Part shown: one piece after another, positions 7,639-15,909 of the stretch
How positions within the stretch are numbered: position 1 is the first letter of the stretch
How the letters are laid out: every line of letters begins with the position of its first letter
NCBI GenBank assembly: GCA_030427505.1
Contig: JAUICH010000014.1
Span: forward strand, 80,307 to 144,306
Reading direction: 5' to 3'
DNA: 64,000 bases
Source of the DNA: Verrucomicrobiia bacterium
GTDB lineage: Bacteria; Verrucomicrobiota; Verrucomicrobiia; Verrucomicrobiales; DEV007
Made by a program: the position numbers and the translations under genes
The notes under the pieces: model-generated
What the model saw: the letters and a program-made list of their open reading frames with translations, nothing else
Databases searched by the model: none
What the model was told of the DNA's origin: nothing

Positions 7639-9078
7639 ATGTCCGTTCCTCACATCCCCATCCTCCGGAAAGGCCAGATTTACCAGAGCCTGGATGTCAA
7701 TCGCCTGATGTCCGTCAGCGGCGAGCAACCCGCCGCGGATATCAGTTTCGCCTGCGCGGACATGATCCGCTACGACCTGCGCTCCATGCACGAAGCCCGC
7801 GAGGTGCTGCGGAAAATGAAGTGCGCGGACCTCATCGCGATCACCAAACAAGCCGGCGAATACTTCCTGAACGACTCCCTGCCCATCGGCCTGGAGGGGG
7901 AGATGCAGACGCCGGACGACTACGTGATGGCCCTGGCCTCCACCAGCGGGCTGCCGCACAGCCTCATCCGGATGAATCTGAAACGGCTCGGCGGCATCTT
8001 CGGCCAGATAGAGGACATCCTGCGCGGCCTGACCCGCGGCCTAGACCTGGACGTTATCGACCAGGGCTACGGCGAACAGGGCGGGGCGCCCGTCAGCTAC
8101 GTGGCCGCCGCCGATAGCCTGGGCGTCATTCTGCCCTCGAACTCTCCGGCGGTGAACGCCCTGTGGATTCCCTCCATCGCCCTGAAAGTGCCCGTGGTGT
8201 TGAAGCCGGGCCGGGAGGAACCCTGGACCCCGTGGCGCGTCATCCAGGCCTTTATCAAGGCCGGTTGCCCGCCCGAAGCCTTCAGCCTGTATGCCACCCA
8301 GCACGACGGCTCCGGCGCCATCATCCGCCGCGCGGGCCGTGTCATGCTGTTTGGCGACGACAATACCGTGAAGCAGTACGAGCACGACCCCCGCGTGGAA
8401 GTTCACGGCACCGGTTACAGCAAGTTTCTCATCGGCGAAGACGAGATCGAAAACTGGCCGGACTACATCGACTCCATCGTGGAATCCGTGTCCGCCAACA
8501 GCGGGCGCAGTTGCATCAATACCTCCACCATCGTGGTTCCGAAATACGGCGATGAAATCGCCCGCGCCGTGGCTGAGAAACTCTCCGTCATCAAGCCTCT
8601 GGCGCAGGACGATCCGGAGGCCAAGCTTTCCGGCTTCGCCAACCCGAAGTTCGCCGAATGGATCAACGCCGCCATCGAAGACGGTTTGAAAGCCGGTGGC
8701 GCCACGGATGTGACCGCCGAGTTCCGCGATGGCGATCGCTTCCAGCAGCGCGACGGGATGAACTACCTGCGGCCCACTATCGTGCGGGTGGACTCTTTCG
8801 AGCAGGAACTCGCCGTGCGCGAATTTCTCTTTCCCTTCTCCAGCGTGGTGGAATGTCCGCAGGCCGAAATGCTGGAACGTATGGGTCCGTCGCTGGTGGT
8901 CACGGCCATTACGAAGGATCTCGGCTGGATCAACGAACTTTTCGATTGCCCGCACATCGACCGCCTGAACATCGGCAACGTGCCGACCAACCGCATCCAG
9001 TGGAACCAGCCCCACGAGGGCAACCTCTTCGAGTTCCTTTACACCCGCCGTTCCTTCCAGATCGCGGCCAGCGCCTGA
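7639..9078 (+). CDS. Aldehyde dehydrogenase-family protein, probable acyl reductase
   Basis: This 479-residue protein has the ALDH fold signature: a cofactor-binding region (LPSNSPAVNALW, then VVLKPGREEPWTP), and the catalytic cysteine in SGRSCINTS at Cys292. The first ~100 residues differ from ordinary ALDHs. Because it sits 173 bp after a LuxE/PaaK-like activating enzyme and 26 bp before an iron alcohol dehydrogenase, it may work as an acyl-CoA or acyl-enzyme reductase making an aldehyde, as LuxC does with LuxE. The oxidative direction (alcohol to acid) is equally possible from sequence alone. Cytoplasmic; no signal peptide. Confidence 0.82.
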   Translation: MSVPHIPILRKGQIYQSLDVNRLMSVSGEQPAADISFACADMIRYDLRSMHEAREVLRKMKCADLIAITKQAGEYFLNDSLPIGLEGEMQTPDDYVMALASTSGLPHSLIRMNLKRLGGIFGQIEDILRGLTRGLDLDVIDQGYGEQGGAPVSYVAAADSLGVILPSNSPAVNALWIPSIALKVPVVLKPGREEPWTPWRVIQAFIKAGCPPEAFSLYATQHDGSGAIIRRAGRVMLFGDDNTVKQYEHDPRVEVHGTGYSKFLIGEDEIENWPDYIDSIVESVSANSGRSCINTSTIVVPKYGDEIARAVAEKLSVIKPLAQDDPEAKLSGFANPKFAEWINAAIEDGLKAGGATDVTAEFRDGDRFQQRDGMNYLRPTIVRVDSFEQELAVREFLFPFSSVVECPQAEMLERMGPSLVVTAITKDLGWINELFDCPHIDRLNIGNVPTNRIQWNQPHEGNLFEFLYTRRSFQIAASA

Positions 9079-9104
9079 GGCGTGTGAAAAAGACCCGCCT
9101 TTGA

Positions 9105-10277
9105 ATGCCTGAAGACGCGCTCACGATCGACTCCCTCTGCGCCGGTCTGGATGCTCCAGACTGGCTGAAGCGTTTCGAGCACGCTCCCGGAGGGGAAGTC
9201 ATCTACGGACCCGGCGCCTTGTCCTGTTTGGGCGACAAAGTCCTCGCCCTGGGCGTGGAGCGCGTGCTCTTGGTGACGGACAAGGGGCTGGCCAAGGCCG
9301 GGCACCCGGACCGGGCCCAGGGCATCATGGAGGGCGTGGGCCTGACCGTGACCCGCTTTGACGACGTTCACGAGAACCCCACCACCGAAGACGTGGACCG
9401 CTGTGTGGCGGTGGCGCGGGAGGCGGACGCGCAGATCATCGTGGGCCTGGGTGGCGGCAGCAGCATGGACACCGCCAAGGGCTGCAATTTCATCTACACC
9501 AATGGTGGCCGCATGCAGGACTACTGGGGCGTGGGGAAGGCCACGAAGCCCATGCTGCCCCTGATCGCCGTGCCTACCACGTCCGGCACCGGCAGCGAGT
9601 GCCAATCCTTCGCCCTCATCGCGGACGCGGAAACACACATGAAGATGGCTTGCGGCGACAAGAAAGCCGCCGCCGCCGTGGCCATCCTGGACCCCGAGTT
9701 AACGTTGACTCAGCCTCCGGCCGTGACCGCCCTGACGGGCATCGACGCCGTCTCCCACGCCGTGGAGACGGCGGTCTGCACCAAGCGCACGGACATTTCC
9801 CTGGCCTATTCCCGCGTGGCCTTCGCCCTGCTGAACCAGGGGTTCGAGCGGGTCATGACCACGCCGGACGACCTGGAGGCCCGCGCCCGCATGCAGCTGG
9901 GCGCCGCCTTCGCCGGCACCGCCATCGAAAACAGCATGCTGGGCGCCGCCCACTCCTGCGCCAACCCTTTAACCGCTCACTTCGGCATCGTGCATGGCCA
10001 GGCCGTCGGAACCATGCTGCCCCATGTCGTGCGGATGAACCGTCAGCTGGACGAAGCCGCCCGGATTTACGAGAGCCTGAACGGTGGAAACCTGGACGAA
10101 CGCCTGGAACAATTGCTTCGTCTGGCGCGGATGGACCGCACCCTGGCGGACCTGGGCGTTGGCGAGGACACCCTTCCAGGCTTGGCGGAAGAAGCCGCCA
10201 AGCAGTGGACCGCTCAGTTCAATCCGGTACCCATCACCGCGGTGGAAGCGGAGCGCCTCTATCGGGCCGCCATGTAG
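9105..10277 (+). CDS. Iron-containing alcohol dehydrogenase
   Basis: This 390-residue protein shows the Fe-ADH (type III) pattern: GLGGGSSMDTAKG for NAD(P) binding near residue 110-122, PTTSGTGSE near 160, GIDAVSHAVE and AHSCANPL..HFGIVHGQAVG, which together supply the metal-binding Asp/His residues. It would interconvert an aldehyde and an alcohol with NAD(P)H. The short 26-bp spacing to the aldehyde dehydrogenase gene points to one operon. A short terminator-like hairpin with a T6 run follows the stop codon. Confidence 0.92.
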   Translation: MPEDALTIDSLCAGLDAPDWLKRFEHAPGGEVIYGPGALSCLGDKVLALGVERVLLVTDKGLAKAGHPDRAQGIMEGVGLTVTRFDDVHENPTTEDVDRCVAVAREADAQIIVGLGGGSSMDTAKGCNFIYTNGGRMQDYWGVGKATKPMLPLIAVPTTSGTGSECQSFALIADAETHMKMACGDKKAAAAVAILDPELTLTQPPAVTALTGIDAVSHAVETAVCTKRTDISLAYSRVAFALLNQGFERVMTTPDDLEARARMQLGAAFAGTAIENSMLGAAHSCANPLTAHFGIVHGQAVGTMLPHVVRMNRQLDEAARIYESLNGGNLDERLEQLLRLARMDRTLADLGVGEDTLPGLAEEAAKQWTAQFNPVPITAVEAERLYRAAM

Positions 10278-10286
10278 CGGCGGATT

Positions 10287-10305
10287 TCCCGCTCCGGGAT
10301 TTTTT
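10287..10305 (+). terminator. Short rho-independent terminator after the alcohol dehydrogenase
   Basis: Arms TCCCG and CGGGA with a CTC loop are followed by TTTTTT, 10 bp after the stop at 10277. The stem is only five pairs, so it may be leaky. Its position at the end of the three-gene set supports the operon boundary. The remaining ~190 bp before 10497 hold no gene. Confidence 0.6.
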
Positions 10306-10496
10306 AAGCTTCGCTGAAAAAGCCGAATCTTTTTTCCGTATTCCCGTCTAAGAACTGGAAGGGATGGCGCGTTACAATTTGGGGGGCTTATTGTACTTGA
10401 GGTTCCCGGCGTATCTCGCCATTAAATGTTATCGAACCTGACCGGTGGCGATTTCGTCAAAACGGTACAACACATCAGCATGGAAGGGGAGGAACC

Positions 10497-11234
10497 ATGA
10501 GAAAACCGACGCTATCTCTAGTTGGGGCAATAACGATCTTGCTAACCGGTGTGCCTCATGTGGGCGCCAGAACCTTCACTTCCACTGATGGGGTGACCAT
10601 TGAGGCGGAGGTGCTGTCCATCACGGGGGATAACGTGGTGATTAAGCGGGTGGACAGCAAGATCTTCAATATTCCGATCGCCAAGTTTTGCGAGGAAGAC
10701 CGCAAGTACTTCGACGAATGGAGCAAACAGGAAGCGGAGAACAAAATTCCGAAACTGGACGTGGCGGTTTCCAGCGGGCGTAAGAAAAGCTCGGACCCCA
10801 ATGGGGACTACGACGACCGGAAAGGCAGCTTTCAGATGAGCGTGACCATCGAAAATGACGAGCGAACTTTCGATCTGAAAGGCGCTACCGCCGCCGTGGT
10901 TTCGCTCGGTTTGAGCAGCCAGTACCGCGACGAGTACGCCGTTTTTGAAAAGGAAATCTTCAAAATAGACATTCCCGCGGGGAAGACCTTCAAATGGGAA
11001 GGGAAAGAAGTGAACTACCGGTATGACGACAATCCACCGGTTCTCTCCGGGCACCAGTATTATGGATACGTGATGGTGGTGAAGAACTCCACGGGCAAGA
11101 CCATTCTCGTCAAGTCTTCCAACAAGAAATTCGAAAAGAACGCGGAAGCCGTTTTGAACTTGAACAAGAAGGACCAAGTAAACGAGGAACTCGAGAAGAT
11201 CTCCCGGAGCGGAGTCTATTTTGGCTTTGATTGA
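10497..11234 (+). CDS. Secreted SHD1-domain protein (first of a tandem pair)
   Basis: A strong ribosome-binding sequence (GGGGAGGA) ends 4 bp before the ATG. The 245-residue product has a signal peptide (cut near residue 24, after VGA) and then a domain matching the SLA1-homology SHD1 pattern seen in PVC bacteria: RTFTSTDG...EAEVLSITGDNVVIKR..., ending in EDRKYFDEW. The rest (residues ~85-245) is a beta-rich domain of unknown type, shared with the next gene (EIEND/ER, QYRDEY, HQYYGY). No catalytic motif is visible. Function unknown; extracytoplasmic. Confidence 0.85.
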   Translation: MRKPTLSLVGAITILLTGVPHVGARTFTSTDGVTIEAEVLSITGDNVVIKRVDSKIFNIPIAKFCEEDRKYFDEWSKQEAENKIPKLDVAVSSGRKKSSDPNGDYDDRKGSFQMSVTIENDERTFDLKGATAAVVSLGLSSQYRDEYAVFEKEIFKIDIPAGKTFKWEGKEVNYRYDDNPPVLSGHQYYGYVMVVKNSTGKTILVKSSNKKFEKNAEAVLNLNKKDQVNEELEKISRSGVYFGFD

Positions 11235-11305
11235 GGACAACGAAAGAAACTAACTGACCCTTTTGGATGTCAATTCCCACGCCTCTTAACCTGACCGATA
11301 GACCC

Positions 11306-12061
11306 ATGAAGAAAAGAGTAGGAAGAATGAAGCGGACGCAAATCGGCGGTCTGCTGATCGCAGTGGGAATGATGATTCCGGGGGCCGGTTTTTCCCGGGA
11401 ATTTATCTCCTCGGACGGGGCGAAGATGGAAGGAGAGATCGTGACGGTGTCGGGTTCCGACGTGATCATCCTGCGTAGCGACAACCGGCGTTTCACGATT
11501 CCGATCGACAAGTTCAGCGCCGAAGACCAGACCTACATCAAGGAGTGGGCGGTCAAGGAAGCCGCGAACAAAATTCCGAAACTGGAAGTTGCCGTGAACA
11601 CCGGCAAAGGCCGCCGCACCGACCGTGCGGACGGTTTCGATGACCGGACGGGCTTGATTCACTTTTCCATCGTCATCGAAAATGAAGAGCGGGACTATGA
11701 CCTGCTGAATGCCAAGGCGGGTCTGGTGGTCTTTGGCCAGGATTGCCAATACCGCGATGAGTATGTCGTCTTTCAAAAGGCCTACTTTCCCGTGAACGTG
11801 AAGGAAGGGGAGTCCCAGGAGTGGACGGGGGAGGAAATGAGTTATCCCTACGACGACCGCGAACCCGCCGTCTGGGGGCACGAGTACTATGGCTACACGC
11901 TGGTCATCCAGAACGAACAGGGAAAGGTCATCTTCACGAAATCCCTGCCCAAGAAGTTCGAAGGCAAGGAAGAAGCCGCCCTGCAACTGGAGCGGCGGAC
12001 GGTTTGTGACGACAACATGAAGAAGAAGACCAACGCCATGGGATCGGTCTATTTTGACTGA
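11306..12061 (+). CDS. Secreted SHD1-domain protein (second of a tandem pair)
   Basis: Tandem paralogue of the gene ending 71 bp upstream, sharing REFISSDGAKMEGEIVTVSG, the IPIDKFSAEDQ segment, EAANKIPKLEVAV, DDRTG, CQYRDEYVVF and HEYYGYTLV. Three in-frame starts exist (11267, 11306, 11327); 11306 or 11327 gives a proper signal peptide, and 11327 gives 244 residues, matching the 245-residue paralogue. None has a strong Shine-Dalgarno sequence. Like its neighbour it is probably exported and of unknown function. The pair clearly arose by duplication and has since diverged to about half identity by eye. Confidence 0.82.
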   Translation: MKKRVGRMKRTQIGGLLIAVGMMIPGAGFSREFISSDGAKMEGEIVTVSGSDVIILRSDNRRFTIPIDKFSAEDQTYIKEWAVKEAANKIPKLEVAVNTGKGRRTDRADGFDDRTGLIHFSIVIENEERDYDLLNAKAGLVVFGQDCQYRDEYVVFQKAYFPVNVKEGESQEWTGEEMSYPYDDREPAVWGHEYYGYTLVIQNEQGKVIFTKSLPKKFEGKEEAALQLERRTVCDDNMKKKTNAMGSVYFD

Positions 12062-12097
12062 TTCCGTGGCCGGAAATTGGGGCGCCAGTCGCCTGCC

Positions 12098-12880
12098 CTA
12101 TACCGCCGCCTGCTGCACCAGGATGTCCTGGTTCAGGAACTTTCCTTTCACCGTCAGCCGGTGCAGGTGTTCGTCCGGCTTTACGAGCCCCTGGGTCTTG
12201 CCTGCTTTCATGAACTGAATGGGGATCTTGGCGGATTCTTCCCATTTGTCCGGGCTCTGCCCGATCCGGGTCAGCCGCGTCATCTTACGCGGCGGGGCCC
12301 CTTGGGTGTAGAGAGTGTGGTCGAACGCTTCTTTCGCGTGGATGACGCCGTCGTGAATGTGGACGGTGGGAAAGAATAGCAGCCCGTCCAGCGCCGTGGG
12401 AAACGAGAAAGCCATGGGGTGGACTTTCGCAGTGCCCTCCTTCAGCTTGAACACCGCGAAGCCGTAGTCCTTGTATTCGGGAAAGGAAGACCAGGCCGCC
12501 TCCGGGAGCCGGAACCGCTCGTCCAGCCGGGCAAAGTCGTCCACCGAAGGGACGTAGGACGCTTCAAAACTGCCTACCGAGTAGACTTCCAGAGGCGCGG
12601 CTACCGCCTCCAGAGCGATCCCAAACGCTTCAGCGGCGACCTCGGTTTCCGGAAAGCCTTTGGGCAAGTCGCTGAAAAACTCTTCGTAGTCCTGGAGATT
12701 GATGAACCGTACCGCCGCTTCCCCCGCGCCCGGCTTCACCGGCAGGGGCAAGACCATCGCCACTTCCTGGGACGAGGCGAAACGCATTTGATAAGCCAGC
12801 CCCTGCCGTCCCTGACCATCCAGCCGGGCGAAGATGTTGGTGTCGCTGACATGATGGACAGGGCCGGTGAAACAACACAT
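12098..12880 (-). CDS. Conserved hypothetical protein with N-terminal CCFTGPV motif
   Basis: This 260-residue protein starts MCCFTGPVHHVSDTNIFAR; two adjacent cysteines at positions 2-3 are notable. No signal peptide or membrane segment is seen. Mixed alpha/beta composition with stretches such as VAMVLPLPVKPG, FRLPEAAWSSFPEYKDYGFAVFKL and FFPTVHIHDGVIHAKEAFDH. I recall similar proteins in planctomycete and verrucomicrobial genomes but cannot name a function. It ends 37 bp from the convergent SHD1 gene. Confidence 0.75.
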   Translation of the reverse strand: MCCFTGPVHHVSDTNIFARLDGQGRQGLAYQMRFASSQEVAMVLPLPVKPGAGEAAVRFINLQDYEEFFSDLPKGFPETEVAAEAFGIALEAVAAPLEVYSVGSFEASYVPSVDDFARLDERFRLPEAAWSSFPEYKDYGFAVFKLKEGTAKVHPMAFSFPTALDGLLFFPTVHIHDGVIHAKEAFDHTLYTQGAPPRKMTRLTRIGQSPDKWEESAKIPIQFMKAGKTQGLVKPDEHLHRLTVKGKFLNQDILVQQAAV

Positions 12881-12975
12881 TTCGAATGAGTCCTGAGGGT
12901 TCGTTCTCTCCCTTGTATCAGGAATCGCGGAAACGGAAAAGGCCTAATGAGCTGAGGTCGCCGGGAGGCTTCCAG

Positions 12976-14301
12976 TTAGCCCTCCGGAGTCCAGTAGTCC
13001 GGCAAGCCAGCCTTCGTCTCCGCCAGGATGTCGCGGATCCGTTCCCGTTCGGACACGGACAGATGCTGGAAGTCTTCGCTGTTGTCCGCGCCAGTGAGCA
13101 CATCCCATAACCGGCGGTAGATTTGGGCCTTCAGCGGAGCCGGCAGATTGTCGAAAGCCTGGGAATAGATCATGTAGCTGCACCGGTATTTGAAAAGCCG
13201 GTCCAGCAGTTGGAACTCCGCCAGGGAGCGGCCCCGGCCGGTGGAGGGGACGCTGTCTTCAAAGACGCTCTGGAATTCGCCCGCGCTGTCGATGCCGCCA
13301 TCCTTTAGAGTGTATTCCTCACAAAACAACAGATGGCGCAGGATCTTCTCCGCCTGGTTGTTGATGATGCGCCCGGTGGTGCCGCCCATGCCGCCGGTGT
13401 CCGGGTTGCCCAGTTCGCGGTCCAGCAGTTGCTTGCGGAAAATGGCGCGGCGCACTTCGTAGTCGCCCTCGATCAGGCGGTTGTGCATGCCGGTCTGGTG
13501 CTCCAGCACCATGAGTGCCACGATGTCGCTGGTTGGCGCCGGGTAGCGGGCGGTGCGGATGTAGCCGTCCAGGCTGGTCACGTTCGCGCCTTCCGCGGGA
13601 TCGAACTCCGCGCCGCCTTCGCCCACCGGCATGGCAAAGGCGTTGCCCATGTGAAAGTCGTTTCCGTGCCGTCCTGTCACGTACCAGCCGCCCCAGCGTT
13701 CCCGCAGCGGACTGTCGTGACCGGTTTGAAACGTGCCCGCCGAAAAGATGGGCAGTCCGTTATGGTCCGCGTAGACGGAGCGCACCATCATCCCCGGCCG
13801 GTTGCCGGTGCGGGAGGAGGCGTGGCAGGTAAAGCAGTCGCCGGTGTGCTGCTGGATCTTCAACTGGTTCTTCGCCGGTTGGCGGTCCAGCACGTAAAAC
13901 ACCGCGCCCAGCTTCGGGTCCGTGGAAATGACTTCAAAACTGCCCCCCGGCACCCAGCCCAGGTAACAGTCGCGATTGAAATAGATCGCGCGGGGATTGC
14001 CGGGATGGATGAGGGAATTTTGGAAACTCGTTTTCGAAAAAACCAGCACCTGGGAAGACTCCGGAATGTTCAGCTCCCGGAGCAGGGCGCGCACGCAGGC
14101 CTTTTCGTTCGCCACGTTCAAGTCCAGGCCCCCGGACTCCAGCTTCTTCTTCAAGTTGGCGATCACATCCGTCGGAGCGGTCTCCGCATACCGGATCGGC
14201 GGCAGGTCAAAGTCATCCAGCGCCAAAGCGCTACCCTGAAAGCTCAGCAAAGCGCCAAAGACAAGCGCCAGCAATACCCCAAGCGTCCGCCCCCAGCTCA
14301 T
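12976..14301 (-). CDS. Exported single-haem cytochrome c-like protein
   Basis: The chosen ATG at 14301 gives a signal peptide (SWGRTLGVLLALVFGALL, cleavage after ALA) and is preceded by AGGAGG about 11 bp upstream; a GTG at 14343, overlapping the regulator's stop, has no such site. The 441-residue product carries one haem-binding CxxCH motif in GDCFTCHASS. Other conserved-looking parts are ERWGGWYVTGRHGNDFHMGN and HNRLIEGDYEVRR. It probably acts in the periplasm in electron transfer or peroxide/NO-related chemistry. It lies just downstream of an NsrR-type regulator and would be co-transcribed with it. Family not recognised beyond cytochrome c-like. Confidence 0.8.
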   Translation of the reverse strand: MSWGRTLGVLLALVFGALLSFQGSALALDDFDLPPIRYAETAPTDVIANLKKKLESGGLDLNVANEKACVRALLRELNIPESSQVLVFSKTSFQNSLIHPGNPRAIYFNRDCYLGWVPGGSFEVISTDPKLGAVFYVLDRQPAKNQLKIQQHTGDCFTCHASSRTGNRPGMMVRSVYADHNGLPIFSAGTFQTGHDSPLRERWGGWYVTGRHGNDFHMGNAFAMPVGEGGAEFDPAEGANVTSLDGYIRTARYPAPTSDIVALMVLEHQTGMHNRLIEGDYEVRRAIFRKQLLDRELGNPDTGGMGGTTGRIINNQAEKILRHLLFCEEYTLKDGGIDSAGEFQSVFEDSVPSTGRGRSLAEFQLLDRLFKYRCSYMIYSQAFDNLPAPLKAQIYRRLWDVLTGADNSEDFQHLSVSERERIRDILAETKAGLPDYWTPEG

Positions 14302-14339
14302 CCAAGTTTGCGCCTCCTGCGCCTTTTTGCGGCCCTTCC

Positions 14340-14798
14340 TCACGTCTCAAGATTCACGGATTGATTCACCGGCTTCAAAGCCTCCAGGATTTCCTCCCGG
14401 TTCGCCACCATGTCGGCCAGGGTGTGGCGGCTGAGTTCCTCAAGAAACGCGTCCCGCGCGTTCGCCAGCACGCCCTTCAGGCGGCACACCGGCGTGATGC
14501 GGCAGTGGTTTTCGCCCCGCCGGAAACATTCCGCGATGGGGAAGCCCGGCTCGATGGCGCGCACCACCGCGCCCACGTTGATCTCCGCCGCCGGCTGCCC
14601 CAGCTCGATACCGCCGCCCCGGCCCCGCGTGGTGTTCAGGTAGCCCAGCGTGGCCAGGCGGTTCACCACCTTCACCAGGTGGTTCCGGGAAATATCATAG
14701 GCCTCCGCCAGCTCGGTGAGCGAGGCTTTCTCCGGCGCCCGCGCCACCACATAGATCAGCGTGCGCAGGGCGTAGTCCGTGAAAGAATTGAGCTGCAT
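14340..14798 (-). CDS. nsrR: Rrf2-family regulator, NsrR-like (nitric-oxide sensor)
   Basis: This 152-residue protein has the Rrf2 winged-helix start (LNSFTDYALRTLIYVVAR) and the recognition region ISRNHLVKVVNRLATLGYL. Three cysteines, Cys91, Cys99 and Cys105 in CFRRGENHC..TPVC, match the spacing of the Fe-S cluster ligands in NsrR (C-x7-C-x5-C). NsrR represses genes for NO detoxification and is relieved when NO damages its cluster. Its divergent neighbour is a dihaem cytochrome c and the 51-bp gap holds an NsrR-like operator, consistent with autoregulation and control of both cytochrome genes. The NO-sensing role is inferred from these residues. Confidence 0.85.
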   Translation of the reverse strand: MQLNSFTDYALRTLIYVVARAPEKASLTELAEAYDISRNHLVKVVNRLATLGYLNTTRGRGGGIELGQPAAEINVGAVVRAIEPGFPIAECFRRGENHCRITPVCRLKGVLANARDAFLEELSRHTLADMVANREEILEALKPVNQSVNLET

Positions 14799-14819
14799 GG
14801 AACGACCAAATTCTCTTGA

Positions 14820-14842
14820 AAGTTGTACTTAGAATGCAACAA
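14820..14842. promoter_or_regulatory. Candidate NsrR operator in the divergent regulator/cytochrome promoter
   Basis: Two 11-bp half-sites, AAGTTGTACTT and GAATGCAACAA, are separated by one base (11-1-11). Against the E. coli NsrR half-site consensus AAGATGCATTT, as I remember it, they match 8 of 11 and, for the second, 7 of 11 of the inverted half. The core GTTG...CAAC (14822-14840) is symmetric. It lies between the starts at 14798 (minus) and 14850 (plus), so one bound dimer could control both. Confidence 0.6.
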
Positions 14843-14849
14843 TCGCAAC

Positions 14850-15533
14850 ATGCTCCGGCGATTTTTTTTGACCCTCGCTCTGGCCGCGCTCACCGCCCCC
14901 GCTTTCTCTGAAGAATCCGCCGCGCCGAAAGGGGCCCCGGGCGAGGAGCCGAAACCGGACGCCGCGCTCTTTGCCCTCGTCTGCGCCCAGTGCCATGGGG
15001 AGAAGGGGGAGGGGAGAGCCGACCTGAAGACCCCCGCCATCGCCAGCCTGCCGGACTGGTATGTGGTCGCGCAGATCGAGAAGTTTCAGAACGACATTCG
15101 CGGCACCGTGCCGGGAGACACGGAGGGCCCTCTCATGCACGGCATCGCCAAAAGCCTGACGGCCCAACAGGTCCGCGAAGTGGCTCTGGCCGTCGAAGCC
15201 CTGCCCATGATTCGCCCCCGGAAAACCCTGAAAGGCGACACGGACCTGGGCCGGGAAATTTTCCAGGAGCGCTGCATGGAATGCCACCGCTATAACGGCA
15301 AGGGCGAACTCGTCTTCATGAGCGCCCAACTCATCGGCTTCCAGGATTGGTATATTTTCAATCAGCTCAAGAAATTTAAGGCCGGCCTGCGCGGCGCCCA
15401 TCCGGAGGACGAGAAAGGCGCCAAGATGCACCTCGTGGCCGGCTTCCTGACCGAAGAAGAAATGCGCGGCGTCGCCACCTACCTCATGGACCTGGCCGAA
15501 CGCCACGGCCCCTGGGCGGAGCGGGTGCGTTGA
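14850..15533 (+). CDS. Dihaem cytochrome c, periplasmic
   Basis: The ATG at 14850 gives a signal peptide (MLRRFFLTLALAALTAPAFS); a TTG at 14823 is unlikely because it lies in the operator. The 227-residue product has two haem c motifs, CAQCH at residues 45-49 and CMECH at 142-146, and each half carries a matching DWY(V/I)(V/F).Q(I/L) pattern, showing internal duplication of a cytochrome c553-like unit. A distal methionine may be supplied in each half (MHGIAKSL, MHLVAGFL). It would carry electrons in the periplasm, perhaps to a nitrogen-oxide or oxygen reductase. Divergent from the NsrR-like gene with a shared operator candidate. Confidence 0.88.
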   Translation: MLRRFFLTLALAALTAPAFSEESAAPKGAPGEEPKPDAALFALVCAQCHGEKGEGRADLKTPAIASLPDWYVVAQIEKFQNDIRGTVPGDTEGPLMHGIAKSLTAQQVREVALAVEALPMIRPRKTLKGDTDLGREIFQERCMECHRYNGKGELVFMSAQLIGFQDWYIFNQLKKFKAGLRGAHPEDEKGAKMHLVAGFLTEEEMRGVATYLMDLAERHGPWAERVR

Positions 15534-15909
15534 ATAAAACTGACCTGACCCTACAAGTCACGAAAGAGCCGCGGACGGCGTTGGATTGGGTAGCCCGAGA
15601 GGGGTACGAGATGGCGGACATTTACCAGCGGACCTTCAGCCCGCCAACAAATAGGGGCGCGGTTCCCAGGGATAAATCCCTGGGCTTTGCGCTATAGGGC
15701 TTTCAGCCCTTGGAGGCCAGCCGGGTCAGTAGACCCGGTAGGAACAGGACATTTTCGAACGATCGAAGATTCGCTCCAGAAGTGATAGCGACATGTGAAG
15801 AATGCGTGGGAGCAAAGAGGGCGAGCCGCCAGGGCCGCTCGAAAACAAAACGCATTGGGGAGGGCATTGAGCCTTGCCGGTTTCGCCGCTTGGGCCATGA
15901 TGAAAGTTC
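15534..15909. other. Gene-free spacer with short hairpin repeats
   Basis: No convincing gene is present between the cytochrome and the methyltransferase. At about 15665-15745 there are successive short palindromes (CCCAGGG-ATAAAT-CCCTGGG, GGGCTTTCAGCCC, CCGGGTCAGTAGACCCGG), belonging to the hairpin-rich intergenic repeats also seen near 17850-17945, 28585-28740, 39690-39910 and 50300-50390. Confidence 0.5.
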
